Source of the DNA: an uncultured Bdellovibrionales bacterium
Lineage (GTDB): Bacteria; Bdellovibrionota; FAC87; UBA2466
Length of the DNA stretch: 64,000 nucleotides
Reading direction: 5' to 3'
Assembly: GCA_937903155.1 (NCBI GenBank)
Contig: CALCZU010000131.1
Location: forward strand, 1 to 64,000
Part shown: positions 1-9,024 of the stretch, one piece after another
Numbering within the stretch: the first letter of the stretch is position 1
Layout: every line of letters starts with the position of its first letter
Position numbers and translations under genes: made by a program
The notes under the pieces: model-generated
Databases searched by the model: none
Seen by the model: only the letters and a program-made list of their open reading frames with translations
What the model was told of the DNA's origin: nothing

Positions 1-675
1 AGACCTGAAGGGATCTTCGCCGACCTAAAGCCGGATGAGCTCGCCCTGATCAGTCGGTGCAAAACAACGAATCGGTACAAGAAAAAGCAGGTCATTTTCT
101 ATGAGGGCAACGTACCTTACGGGGTGCATTGCGTTAGAAAGGGCAAGCTCAAGCTTTACAGAACAAGCTTGCAGGGTAAGGAACAAGTTGTTCGCTTAGT
201 CCAGGAAGGGGAGGCTATGGGTTTCAAGTCCCTTTTGACCTCCGAAAAATACAGCCTCACTGCGGAGGTTCTTGAGGACGCCGAAATTTGTTTCTTGGAC
301 AAGAGCGCTTTTTTTGAACTCTTGGACCACTCACCGAAGCTCGCCCGAAATATGCTGGAAACGGTTTGTCATGAGGTGAGATCCCAAGAAAATACCATCT
401 GCAGTTATTCCCAAAAATCAGTCAGAGAGCGGGTGGCTGAAACCTTGCTCATTCTTGCTGAAAAGTATGGTCAGAAGAACTCTGACGGCACAATAGATAT
501 CAGGACATTGCTCAAGCGCGAAGATATTGCAACCCTTGCGGGTACCGTACTTGAAAGCGCAGTGCGGTATTTGTCTGAGTTTAAGAGCGATGGGTACATC
601 GATCTCTTGGGTAAAGAGATCAAGATCCTCGAACCAGACAAGCTTTTTGCTATCACACAGAGCCAAATGGCCTAG
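1..675 (+). CDS. Crp/Fnr-family transcriptional regulator, 5' end outside window
   Basis: The reading frame is open from the first base (RPEGIFADLKPDELALISRC...), so the gene begins before the window. The visible part has the cyclic-nucleotide-binding beta roll (FYEGN, VRKGKLKLY, GEAMGF) and a C-terminal winged helix with the family pattern KREDIATLAGTVLESAVRYLSEFK, in which VLES replaces the more usual TTRET of the recognition helix. A 4-Cys FNR iron-sulfur signature is not visible here, although the N-terminus is missing; the sensed signal is unknown. Its position just ahead of FNR-type boxes and the nar operon suggests that it is the FNR/DNR-like activator of nitrate respiration. The family call is firm; the target set is inferred. 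Confidence 0.9.
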   Translation, partial: RPEGIFADLKPDELALISRCKTTNRYKKKQVIFYEGNVPYGVHCVRKGKLKLYRTSLQGKEQVVRLVQEGEAMGFKSLLTSEKYSLTAEVLEDAEICFLDKSAFFELLDHSPKLARNMLETVCHEVRSQENTICSYSQKSVRERVAETLLILAEKYGQKNSDGTIDIRTLLKREDIATLAGTVLESAVRYLSEFKSDGYIDLLGKEIKILEPDKLFAITQSQMA

Positions 676-681
676 CCGGCT

Positions 682-695
682 TTGACAAAAATCAA
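682..695. promoter_or_regulatory. FNR-type box (one mismatch)
   Basis: TTGACAAAAATCAA matches the FNR/DNR consensus TTGAT-N4-ATCAA at 9 of 10 informative bases. A TATTTG hexamer at 721-726 lies at about the right distance for a class II promoter reading into the next small gene. It is probably bound by the neighbouring Crp/Fnr protein. Confidence 0.65.
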
Positions 696-748
696 ATCTT
701 TGTTTGATGGCCCCCATCCGTATTTGTGGCGGAAGATGCTATTTACAG

Positions 749-1099
749 ATGATGGGGAAATTACCTGAGAAGAACTCCGAGCTCATCTCCACAATCAAGA
801 AACACTGGGATGAATTGATCGACCGGGGACAGATCTTGTCCTACCGGCCGGACCAGTATCTTTTTTATGAGAATCACAAAGCGCTGGGCGCCTACCTCCT
901 GTGCAAAGGCAGTATTGCGTTGTCAAAAGCGGATGATCCTTCATTTAAGAAAATAATCTCCGCAGAATCCCAACCCATCATCGGAATGGACTATCTCGTG
1001 ACCGGGGACACGTACGACTATTCCGCAAAGGCTGTTACCTCGGCGGAACTCTGCTACCTGCCAAAGAGCGAGATCTTAAGACTCCTGCCCTCCAAATAA
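749..1099 (+). CDS. Stand-alone cyclic-nucleotide-binding (Crp-like sensor) domain protein without HTH
   Basis: The protein is about 116 residues and shows the Crp/Fnr beta-roll pattern (SYRPDQYLFYENHKALGAYLLCKGSIALSK, then GMDYLVTGDTYDYSAKAV and ELCYLPKSEILRLL) but stops at the point where the dimerisation helix and DNA-binding domain should follow. A longer in-frame start exists at 704. The ATG pair at 749/752 is preferred because GGAAG lies upstream and because it begins after the predicted promoter. It is flanked by two FNR boxes and precedes the nar operon. It could be a remnant of a second regulator or a genuine small modulator, for example one forming mixed dimers. No frameshift remnant of an HTH was found before the next box. 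Confidence 0.65.
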   Translation: MMGKLPEKNSELISTIKKHWDELIDRGQILSYRPDQYLFYENHKALGAYLLCKGSIALSKADDPSFKKIISAESQPIIGMDYLVTGDTYDYSAKAVTSAELCYLPKSEILRLLPSK

Positions 1100-1121
1100 C
1101 CCCTTTGACCCAGACAGCCCC

Positions 1122-1135
1122 TTGATAAAAATCAA
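1122..1135. promoter_or_regulatory. Perfect FNR box upstream of the nar operon
   Basis: TTGATAAAAATCAA is a perfect match to TTGAT-N4-ATCAA. It is centred 63 bp before the ATG of the cytochrome gene that heads the nar-act operon, which suits anaerobic or NO-responsive activation by a Crp/Fnr protein. The -10 element is not clear. Confidence 0.85.
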
Positions 1136-1191
1136 GGTTCTGCTTGAAAAGCGTCATTACGGTTCCCTTTTTGCCCGCCTAACATGAAAGC

Positions 1192-2031
1192 ATGAATCGA
1201 GAATCCCTCACGTTTGAAAAATCCGTTCGGTACGCGAGGCTGATGCTGGTGGCTTCGAGCCTATTAGTGAGTTGCTGGAGCTTCGCGTTTGATGCGGCCG
1301 AGACCTTCGAGAAAAAATGTAGCAGCTGTCACAGCATCGGAGGGGGAGATGACGTAGGTCCAGATCTGAAAGGCGTTAACGAACGACGAAATTCAAAGTG
1401 GTTGATTCGTTTCATTCAGGAGTCGCAGACGATTATTCAGAGTGGCGATTCCGTTGCCGTAGAACTCTTTAACAAGTTCCGACAGAAGAAGATGCCGGAT
1501 AATGATCTGGCCGAGGCTGAGGTCTTGCAGCTTCTTGAATTTATCAAGGCGGGTGGGGCCCCCACAAAAACAAGTGAAAACAAGTCAGCCCTCAAAGCAA
1601 CTCCGAACGATATAGAGTTGGGAAGAAACCTCTTTTCCGGCGCCATGAGACTCTCAAAGGGAGGCCCTTCTTGCGTCTCGTGCCATACGGCTGGACAACT
1701 CCAATACCTCGGCGGAGGTAGCCTTGGACCGGACCTCACTCAAGCTTACTCAAATTACAATGATACCGGGCTTTCAAAGGTGCTTACGAAGATCACCTTC
1801 CCCACAATGGCGGAGATCTACGCGGCAAAGCCTCTAACGAACGATGAAGTATTTCAGATAAAAGCCTTTCTCTATTCGGTTGATAAAGCGGGTCCCGTCA
1901 CCGCCGGCTATCAGAAGAAATTTCTGTTCCTTGGAATCCTAGGTCTCTTCGTGGGCCTTGGGGTCATCGATTTCTCATGGAGAAGCCGAAGACGAAAATC
2001 GAGCCGACCCACTGCTGGAGGAAAGTCATGA
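1192..2031 (+). CDS. Membrane-anchored diheme cytochrome c heading the nar operon
   Basis: A Sec-type signal sequence (residues about 16-35) is followed by two c-type heme sites, CSSCH at 43-47 and CVSCH at 161-165, each in a cytochrome c domain, and by a hydrophobic segment near residues 243-262 with a basic tail. It is therefore a periplasmic electron carrier anchored to the inner membrane. Its last bases overlap the narG start (ATGA), so the two are translationally coupled. This resembles the organisation known in Thermus, where the cytochrome NarC is encoded ahead of narG and takes part in electron transfer to the nitrate reductase. Homology to NarC itself cannot be tested here. Confidence 0.85.
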   Translation: MNRESLTFEKSVRYARLMLVASSLLVSCWSFAFDAAETFEKKCSSCHSIGGGDDVGPDLKGVNERRNSKWLIRFIQESQTIIQSGDSVAVELFNKFRQKKMPDNDLAEAEVLQLLEFIKAGGAPTKTSENKSALKATPNDIELGRNLFSGAMRLSKGGPSCVSCHTAGQLQYLGGGSLGPDLTQAYSNYNDTGLSKVLTKITFPTMAEIYAAKPLTNDEVFQIKAFLYSVDKAGPVTAGYQKKFLFLGILGLFVGLGVIDFSWRSRRRKSSRPTAGGKS

Positions 2032-5000
2032 GTTGGATTGAAGACATCATCTCTCCGAAAACCCGACAGTGGGAGGAGTTCTACCGTAATCGATTTCAGC
2101 ACGATAAAGTCGTGCGATCCACTCACGGTGTGAATTGCACTGGCGGCTGCTCGTGGCAAATAGCCGTCAAGGACGGCATCGTGACGTGGGAAATGCAGGC
2201 CCTCGACTATCCCATTATCGACAAGAAGATCCCAGCGTATGAACCGCGTGGCTGTCAGCGGGGAATTTCTTTCAGCTGGTATCTCTATAGCCCCATCCGA
2301 GTGAAATACCCTTACATTCGAGGCTCTCTTCTCGACATTTGGGCAGAGGCCAAAAAGAAATACTCCGATCCGGTAGAGGCCTGGCGGTATATCCAAAAAA
2401 CACCAGAAATGCGTTCGCGCTACCAGCGTTCACGCGGAAAGGGAGGGCTTCGCCGCACCACCTGGGATCAATCGATGGAGATTATTGCTGCCGCCAATAT
2501 CGCCACGATTAAGGACCATGGTCCCGATCGCATTACCGGGTTTTCACCGATTCCGGCAATGTCGATGCTTTCCTATGGAGGAGGTTCGCGATTCCTCCAA
2601 CTTTTGGGAGGAGTCAATTTAAGTTTTTATGACTGGTACTGTGATCTTCCCAGTGCCTCTCCCGAAACTTGGGGAGAACAGACCGACGTTGCGGAATCGG
2701 CCGACTGGTATCACTCGAAATTCACGGCGATCGTAGGTGCAAACCTCAATATGACTCGTACGCCGGACTGCCATTTTATGGTGGAAAGTCGGCACAACGG
2801 AACGAAAGTGGTGGTGTTTGCACCCGACTTTAATCAGGTCGCTAAATTTGGAGACCAGTGGGTCCCGGTAAATCCGGGGCAGGACGGCGCTTTTTGGATG
2901 GCAGTGAATCACGTCATCTTGAAAGAGTTTCATCACGACAAACCAAGCGCGTACTTTCTTGATTATGTGAAACGGTTTTCCGATAGCCCTTTCCTCGTAG
3001 AACTTGAAAAAAAGGGCGACTCCTACGTTCCAGGAACTTTTCTACGCGCCGATCGGACCGACAAATATGCGAAAGAGGAGAAGGGCGATTGGAAGTTCCT
3101 CATGTGGGACGCTACGACTCAATCTCCCAAAATGCCGATGGGAAGCATCGGCCACCGCTGGCAAAAAGAAGCTGGGAAATGGAATCTTGAACTTAAAGAC
3201 GGCGTAGATGGCTCTCCCATTGAACCTACACTTACGCTACTCAATAAGTCCGACGAAGTAATCGAGGTCTCCTTCGAGGATTTCGTTTCAGAGGAGAAAC
3301 GTAAGCGGGGCGTTCCCGTCAAATATATTGAAACTCAAAAAGGTCGGGTACCCGTCGCGACGGTATACGATCTTTTGATGGCTCAGTACGGGGTCAACCG
3401 AGGACTGGAAGGCAATTACCCCTCCTCCTACGACGACGCTGACTGTCCCTTTACGCCTGCATGGCAAGAGTCGATTTCAGGCATCTCGAAAGAAACGGTC
3501 ATCCAGTTTGCACGGGAGTGGGCAAACACAGCTGACAAAACTCGAGGCAAATGCAGCATCATTATCGGTGCCGGTGTGAACCATTGGTATCATGCGAACC
3601 TGCTTTATCGAGCAGGAATCAACGCCCTCATCTTCACCGGATGCGTGGGAAGAAACGGCGGCGGCCTTAATCACTATGTCGGCCAGGAGAAATTGGCTCC
3701 GATGGCATCTTGGTCCGCCATAGCCATGGCGCGTGATTGGATGCCGGGAGCACGACTACAAAACGCCCCCAGCTGGCATTACATGCATTCCGACCAATGG
3801 CGCTATGAGAGGCCGTACGACGAAATCAATGCTTCACCGGCAGAGCATCCGATCACCAAGGGCCACAGCGCGGACTTGAATGCTAAGGCAGTACGCTGTG
3901 GTTGGCTGCCTTTTTTTCCACAGTTTAAAGACAACCCCCTCGACCTGTGTCGCAAGGCTCAAGAAGCAGGGGCGAAGACTGATGATGAAATAAAGAAATG
4001 GATATTAGACCAGATTACCTCGCGGAAGATCACGCCCGCCATCGAAGACATTGACGCTCCCGAGAGCTTTCCAAGGCTTTGGTACATCTGGCGCGGCAAT
4101 GCCCTAATGTCGAGTGCCAAGGGTCACGAGTTCTTTCTGCATCACTATCTGGGAACTCATCATAACCAAATCGCAAAGGAGATGGGGGCTGGACACGTGA
4201 ACGAAGTGAAGTGGCACGAGACGGCGCCTACCGGAAAAATGGATCTGATCGTGGATCTTAACTTCCGTATGGACACCTCTGCCCTCTACTCCGACATCAT
4301 TCTTCCGGCTGCGTCCTGGTACGAAAAGACCGATCTTAATTCCACCGACATGCATTCCTACATTCATCCCCTCTCCGCAGCCATAGCGCCGGTGTGGGAA
4401 TCAAAACCGGATTGGGATATTTTCCGCGAAATAACCAAGAAGACCGCCGAGCTCGCTGAAAAACATCTTCCCGATCCCGTTAAAGACATCATTACCGTAC
4501 CGCTGCAACACGACACTATCGATGAGCTATCGCAGCCAAAAATCCAGGACTGGGCCAAAGGAGAATGCGATCCCGTTCCTGGAAAGACGATGTACAAGCT
4601 CGCAATAGTCGAGCGGGATTACAAAACTCTCTACAATAAATTTATTTCGCTAGGACCCTTGGTCAAAAAAGGATTAGGGGCTCATGGCGTATCTTACGAC
4701 TGTGCTGACTTCTATGAGGAGATGCTTTCACCGAAGTGGCACACCGTGGAGTGGGGAGGGGAAAAATACCCCTCTCTGATGGACGCGATGGACGCCTGCA
4801 ATGCCGTTCTTTGGTTAGCCCCTGAGACAAACGGTGAGCTTGCCTTCCGGGCCTATAAAGGAATGGAAACTAAGACAGGACAAAAGCTCACCGATCTGGC
4901 TGAAGGAAATCGAAGCGTTCGAATGCAGTTCAAGGATCTCTTGGCAGCCCCCAAGCGCCTACTTTCAAGTCCCTGCTGGTCGGGAATCGTCGCGAATGGT

Positions 5001-5657
5001 CGCACCTACTCCGCATTCACCTATAACGTGGAACGCCAGGTGCCTTGGCGAACTCTCACCGGACGCCAGAGTCTTTACTTGGACCACGAAGGTTACCGCG
5101 CTTTCGGCGAGCATTTGCCGACTTACAAACCCAGACCGGCAGTGGATGTCTACGGGGATCTCGATGCGACTCCTCAAACCAGCCCGGAAGGAGAAGTGCC
5201 TTCACTTAGGCTCAACTACCTAACGCCTCACGGAAAGTGGCACATTCATTCCACCTACGGCGACACGATTCGAATGTTAACTCTTTCTCGCGGTGGTGAA
5301 CCCTTTTGGCTTAGTGAAACCGATGCCACAACTCTAGGGATTGCAGACAATGACTGGGTCGAAGTTCACAACGACAACGGGGTTGTTGTGACCAGGGCGT
5401 GCGTCAGTGCGCGAATCCCCAAAGGGGTCTGCATCATTTACCACTCTCCTGAACGAACCTACTCCGCGCCTAAATCACCGCTTCGCAAAAAGCGACGGGC
5501 GGGGGGACACAATTCGCTCACGAGAGTGCATCTGAAGCCAAATCTCATGCTCGGTGGATACGCTCAATTCACTTACCATTTTAATTACTGGGGACCCACG
5601 GGTTGCAATCGGGATACCCACATCATGGTACGGCGGCTCGATAAGGTTGAACGATAG
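2028..5657 (+). CDS. narG: Respiratory nitrate reductase, catalytic alpha subunit
   Basis: This is the Mo-bis-MGD subunit that reduces nitrate to nitrite on the cytoplasmic face. The ATG at 2028 is chosen because GGAGGAAAG precedes it, it overlaps the upstream stop, and the protein then begins like other NarG (MSWIEDIISP...). His33, Cys37, Cys41 and Cys76 form the FS0 [4Fe-4S] ligand set in THGVNCTGGCSW and EPRGCQRG. The segment FYDWYCDLPSASPETWGEQ holds the conserved Mo-ligand aspartate region. At 1209 residues it has normal NarG length. No Tat signal is present, so it is the inward-facing Nar type rather than the archaeal-like outward-facing type. Confidence 0.98.
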   Translation: MSWIEDIISPKTRQWEEFYRNRFQHDKVVRSTHGVNCTGGCSWQIAVKDGIVTWEMQALDYPIIDKKIPAYEPRGCQRGISFSWYLYSPIRVKYPYIRGSLLDIWAEAKKKYSDPVEAWRYIQKTPEMRSRYQRSRGKGGLRRTTWDQSMEIIAAANIATIKDHGPDRITGFSPIPAMSMLSYGGGSRFLQLLGGVNLSFYDWYCDLPSASPETWGEQTDVAESADWYHSKFTAIVGANLNMTRTPDCHFMVESRHNGTKVVVFAPDFNQVAKFGDQWVPVNPGQDGAFWMAVNHVILKEFHHDKPSAYFLDYVKRFSDSPFLVELEKKGDSYVPGTFLRADRTDKYAKEEKGDWKFLMWDATTQSPKMPMGSIGHRWQKEAGKWNLELKDGVDGSPIEPTLTLLNKSDEVIEVSFEDFVSEEKRKRGVPVKYIETQKGRVPVATVYDLLMAQYGVNRGLEGNYPSSYDDADCPFTPAWQESISGISKETVIQFAREWANTADKTRGKCSIIIGAGVNHWYHANLLYRAGINALIFTGCVGRNGGGLNHYVGQEKLAPMASWSAIAMARDWMPGARLQNAPSWHYMHSDQWRYERPYDEINASPAEHPITKGHSADLNAKAVRCGWLPFFPQFKDNPLDLCRKAQEAGAKTDDEIKKWILDQITSRKITPAIEDIDAPESFPRLWYIWRGNALMSSAKGHEFFLHHYLGTHHNQIAKEMGAGHVNEVKWHETAPTGKMDLIVDLNFRMDTSALYSDIILPAASWYEKTDLNSTDMHSYIHPLSAAIAPVWESKPDWDIFREITKKTAELAEKHLPDPVKDIITVPLQHDTIDELSQPKIQDWAKGECDPVPGKTMYKLAIVERDYKTLYNKFISLGPLVKKGLGAHGVSYDCADFYEEMLSPKWHTVEWGGEKYPSLMDAMDACNAVLWLAPETNGELAFRAYKGMETKTGQKLTDLAEGNRSVRMQFKDLLAAPKRLLSSPCWSGIVANGRTYSAFTYNVERQVPWRTLTGRQSLYLDHEGYRAFGEHLPTYKPRPAVDVYGDLDATPQTSPEGEVPSLRLNYLTPHGKWHIHSTYGDTIRMLTLSRGGEPFWLSETDATTLGIADNDWVEVHNDNGVVVTRACVSARIPKGVCIIYHSPERTYSAPKSPLRKKRRAGGHNSLTRVHLKPNLMLGGYAQFTYHFNYWGPTGCNRDTHIMVRRLDKVER

Positions 5658-5665
5658 GAGAATAA

Positions 5666-7147
5666 ATGGACGTCCGATCACAGATTTCAATCCTGTTTCA
5701 CCTAGATAAATGCATTGGTTGCCACACCTGCTCGATTGCCTGCAAGAACCTGTGGACCGATCGCAAGGGCGCCGAATACATGTGGTGGAACAATGTAGAG
5801 ACGAAACCGGGCACCGGTTTCCCGCACCGTTGGGAAAACCAAGAAGATTACAAAGGGGGATGGGTCAAGGAAGGGAACTCGATTGACCTGAAAGGGGCCG
5901 GCAAATTTCGCGGGCTAAAAAATATTTTTCATAACCCGAATCTTCCCATCATCGACGACTATTACGAGCCGTGGACTTATAAGTACGAAGACCTATTCAC
6001 TGCCCCGGAGGGAAATGACCAGCCGGTGGCACAACCCATTTCACAAATCACAGGGAAGCCCATTGAGATAAAGTCGGGGCCTAACTGGGATGACGATTTG
6101 GGAGGTTCTCCCCTTTATGCACGAAAAGATCCTAACCTCGAGAAACTAAACGCGCAGGAACAGGAAGATCTATTCAAGGTAGAGAAGCTGGTGATGATGT
6201 ACCTACCGAGAATTTGTAATCACTGCCTGAACCCTTCTTGCGTCGCGAGTTGCCCAAGCGGTGCCATTTACAAGCGCGGTGAGGACGGCATCGTGCTTAT
6301 CAATCAAGAAAAATGCCGAGGCTGGCGCATGTGCGTGACCGGCTGTCCTTATAAGAAGGTTTTCTACAATTGGTCGACCGGGAAATCCGAAAAATGCCTG
6401 CTGTGTTACCCACGAATTGAGGCGGGAGAGATTCCCGCTTGCATGCACTCCTGTGTGGGCAGAATTCGTTATCTGGGCGTCCTGCTCTACGACGCCGATA
6501 AAATGAAAGACGTCGTTCACCTTGATGAGGATCAACTGGTCGAAGCCCAGCGGGACATGATTCTAGATCCCCGCGATCCGAAAGTGATTTACGAGGCGAG
6601 AAAGAACGGAATTCACGACAGTGTAATTGAATCCGCTCAAAAATCTCCGGTTTATCGCTTCGTAAAGGAATGGAAAATGGGGCTTCCTCTGCACCCCGAA
6701 TACCGCACTCTCCCGATGCTCTTTTATGTTCCGCCCCTTCTTCCCATTTTGGGCAAAATGAATCTCGATGTTTATGACACTTCCTGCGCCGATTATTTTT
6801 CGACGATCGAGAAGGCTCGATTGCCTGTCAAATACCTCGCCTCGCTCTTCACGGCGGGAAATGAAGGGATGGTGCGAGAGGTCTTAAAAAAGATGATGGC
6901 CGTTAGAATCTACCGCCGATCCGAAACTGTGGGCGATATACAAGGGGCCGATATGGCGTTGAAAGAAGCTGGGCTAACACGCGCCGTAGCCGAAGACATT
7001 TATACACTGACCGCACTTGCGACTTTAGAAGACCGTTTCGTGATTCCGCCATCGCATCGGGAAGAAGCTCTCGCGATGGAGGGAATGGAACTAGTAAAGC
7101 CAGGAGATCTCGGCTTTGGCTTTCGAGACCGACCGGAGCGGATGTAA
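5666..7147 (+). CDS. narH: Respiratory nitrate reductase, iron-sulfur beta subunit
   Basis: It carries electrons from NarI hemes to NarG. Four cysteine groups are visible: CIGCHTCSIACKN near the N-terminus, CNHCLNPSCVASCP, CRGWRMCVTGCPYK and CLLCYPRIEAGEIPACMHSC. In the third group a Trp stands where a fourth Cys would be, the known signature of the NarH [3Fe-4S] cluster. The length (493 aa) is normal. It starts 8 bp after narG with AGGAG upstream. Confidence 0.98.
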   Translation: MDVRSQISILFHLDKCIGCHTCSIACKNLWTDRKGAEYMWWNNVETKPGTGFPHRWENQEDYKGGWVKEGNSIDLKGAGKFRGLKNIFHNPNLPIIDDYYEPWTYKYEDLFTAPEGNDQPVAQPISQITGKPIEIKSGPNWDDDLGGSPLYARKDPNLEKLNAQEQEDLFKVEKLVMMYLPRICNHCLNPSCVASCPSGAIYKRGEDGIVLINQEKCRGWRMCVTGCPYKKVFYNWSTGKSEKCLLCYPRIEAGEIPACMHSCVGRIRYLGVLLYDADKMKDVVHLDEDQLVEAQRDMILDPRDPKVIYEARKNGIHDSVIESAQKSPVYRFVKEWKMGLPLHPEYRTLPMLFYVPPLLPILGKMNLDVYDTSCADYFSTIEKARLPVKYLASLFTAGNEGMVREVLKKMMAVRIYRRSETVGDIQGADMALKEAGLTRAVAEDIYTLTALATLEDRFVIPPSHREEALAMEGMELVKPGDLGFGFRDRPERM

Positions 7148-7148
7148 A

Positions 7149-7730
7149 ATGAAAAACACTAACATCTATTCTTATCTTGCCGACACACTCTCCTATCCGA
7201 AAAGTGAGTACGCGATAACGATTGCGAAGTGCGCAGACACTCTGAAGGCTGATTTCCCCGAAATCAGGCCTTACTTTACCGAGATGTTAGAGTTTGCTTC
7301 CACTTCTGACGCTGCTCGCCTTGAAGAGGCCTATACCAGCACCTTCGACATAAACGCCGTTTGCCACCTCGACGTCGGTTATCAGCTTTTTGGTGAGGAT
7401 TATAAGCGTGGCGCACTGTTAGTCGAACTATCTCGCGTCCAACGGGAGGCTGGGGCACCGGTAGGGACCGAGCTAGCGGATCATTTGCCGGTTCTGCTTC
7501 GGTTGTTGCCAAAAATGGAAGATAGCGAGGAGCGCACCGAACTTGTGCGCCGATTGCTACTTCCGGCGATAGAGAAAATGATCGCTAGTTTTCCCGAGGC
7601 GTCGTCGAATGTTTATCGGTCTAGTCTGAGAGTCACGGCCTCCGTCTTGGAAACCGATTTCGGATCCCGAATCGAATTTCCGGTCCAGCCCGATTACTCG
7701 GCTCAAATCGAAGAGGTGATGAATGTTTGA
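7149..7730 (+). CDS. narJ: Nitrate reductase assembly chaperone
   Basis: NarJ/TorD-family chaperone that holds apo-NarGH and assists Mo-cofactor insertion. The start at 7149 is one base after the narH stop, giving MKNTNIYSYLADTLSYPKSE. The longer frame reads into narH and is less likely. The segment LEEAYTSTFDINAVCHLDVGY is characteristic of NarJ. Its 193 residues are typical for short NarJ proteins, and its position between narH and narI is canonical. Confidence 0.95.
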   Translation: MKNTNIYSYLADTLSYPKSEYAITIAKCADTLKADFPEIRPYFTEMLEFASTSDAARLEEAYTSTFDINAVCHLDVGYQLFGEDYKRGALLVELSRVQREAGAPVGTELADHLPVLLRLLPKMEDSEERTELVRRLLLPAIEKMIASFPEASSNVYRSSLRVTASVLETDFGSRIEFPVQPDYSAQIEEVMNV

Positions 7731-8409
7731 CCTCGCACTCTTTGTCATATTCCCCTACGTAGCCCTTGTCCTAGAAATAGCGGTCTCCTTCTACCGTTAC
7801 TTCAACGGTAGTTATAAGTTCTCCTCCTTGTCGTCGGAATTCCTTGAGGGGAGAGAGCTCTTTTGGGGCTCGCAGCCGTGGCACTACGGAATACTTTTCG
7901 TACTAGTCGGCCACGTCGTTGGATTTCTCTTTCCTAAGGAGGTTCTCCTCTTCAATGAGGTCCCCGTGCGGCGACTCATTCTCGAGGTCACCGCGCTTAC
8001 CTTTGGATTAATGGCACTGGTAGGGCTCTTAGTTCTCATCAGGAGGAGATTTACCAACGATCGGGTTTGGGCCGTGACCGCGAAAATGGATTTGTTCGTT
8101 CTCTTTCTGCTGCTCATTCAAACCTTCTCGGGAATCTACATTGCCGTTCAGTACCGCTGGGGCTCCAGCTGGTACGCGAGCGCGTTGGTTCCTTATTTGC
8201 GCTCTCTTTTTGTTTTGAAACCAAATTTGGAATACATCGCTCCGATGCCATGGGTGGTGAAATTACACATCGCCAATGCGTACTGTTTGATCGCGGTATT
8301 GCCTTTTACCCGGCTTGTTCATTTTTTGGTTCTGCCAGTGTCGTACGTGTGGAGATCGTGGCAGGTCGTTATCTGGAATTGGGATCGGAAAAAGATTCGC
8401 AAGGTATGA
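7723..8409 (+). CDS. narI: Nitrate reductase, diheme cytochrome b gamma subunit
   Basis: A five-helix membrane protein that oxidises quinol and passes electrons through two b hemes to NarH. Histidines lie in WHYGILFVLVGHVVGF (helix 2) and WVVKLHIANAYCLIAVLPFTRLVHF (last helix), as expected for the heme ligands. The start overlaps narJ by 8 bp. The length (228 aa) is normal. Confidence 0.96.
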   Translation: MFDLALFVIFPYVALVLEIAVSFYRYFNGSYKFSSLSSEFLEGRELFWGSQPWHYGILFVLVGHVVGFLFPKEVLLFNEVPVRRLILEVTALTFGLMALVGLLVLIRRRFTNDRVWAVTAKMDLFVLFLLLIQTFSGIYIAVQYRWGSSWYASALVPYLRSLFVLKPNLEYIAPMPWVVKLHIANAYCLIAVLPFTRLVHFLVLPVSYVWRSWQVVIWNWDRKKIRKV

Positions 8410-8437
8410 GTGGCGTGAAGCGACGTGAAGTATATTT

Positions 8438-8983
8438 ATGAAGAAGATTGTCACAGGCTTACTAGCTTTAACGGTCATCGGGCTCTTGATTGAGCTCGCC
8501 GTTGTTCAGGCCAAGAAGATTGGCAATACCCAGGGATACGAGCCGGACCAGCCGATTCCGTTTTCGCACAAGATCCACGCCGGGGAGAACAAGATCGATT
8601 GCCGTTATTGTCATTTCGCTTCCGAGCGTGGACGGATAGCGGGAATTCCCCCGACGCAACTTTGCATGAACTGCCATGACCAAATAAGGAAAGACTCCCC
8701 AGAGATCGGGAAGCTAAGAGAAGCGATCGCAAGCCAAAGGCCCGTTGCATGGGTTCGTGTGCATGAACTCCCGGCATTTGTCTATTTCAACCACAGCGAG
8801 CACGTCCGTGGTGGGGTCAACTGCCAGCAGTGTCATGGACCGGTCGAATCGATGACTCGAATGCGGCAACACTCGTCCCTCACAATGGGCTGGTGTCTCA
8901 ACTGTCATCGGGACATGGGAAATGCCCCTCCTCACGACGTCAAGACCGCGACAGGAGGCGATTGTGCCAGATGCCATTACTAA
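8438..8983 (+). CDS. actA: Alternative complex III, pentaheme cytochrome c subunit
   Basis: First gene of a complete alternative complex III (quinol:cytochrome c/acceptor oxidoreductase). An N-terminal membrane anchor (residues 1-25) is followed by five CxxCH motifs: CRYCH, CMNCH, CQQCH, CLNCH and CARCH. These match ActA in number and spacing, and the protein belongs to the cytochrome c7/c3-like class. The start lies 28 bp after narI with no terminator between, so it probably belongs to the same transcript as nar. Confidence 0.93.
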   Translation: MKKIVTGLLALTVIGLLIELAVVQAKKIGNTQGYEPDQPIPFSHKIHAGENKIDCRYCHFASERGRIAGIPPTQLCMNCHDQIRKDSPEIGKLREAIASQRPVAWVRVHELPAFVYFNHSEHVRGGVNCQQCHGPVESMTRMRQHSSLTMGWCLNCHRDMGNAPPHDVKTATGGDCARCHY

Positions 8984-9024
8984 AGGCGCCATTATTAGAG
9001 TGGCCAAGGGATTGGAAAGTAACA

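Noticed and set aside
1977..2027. Longer narG start giving 17 extra residues
   Set aside because: The ATG at 2028 has a strong RBS, overlaps the upstream stop and matches NarG N-termini. The extension reads through the cytochrome tail.
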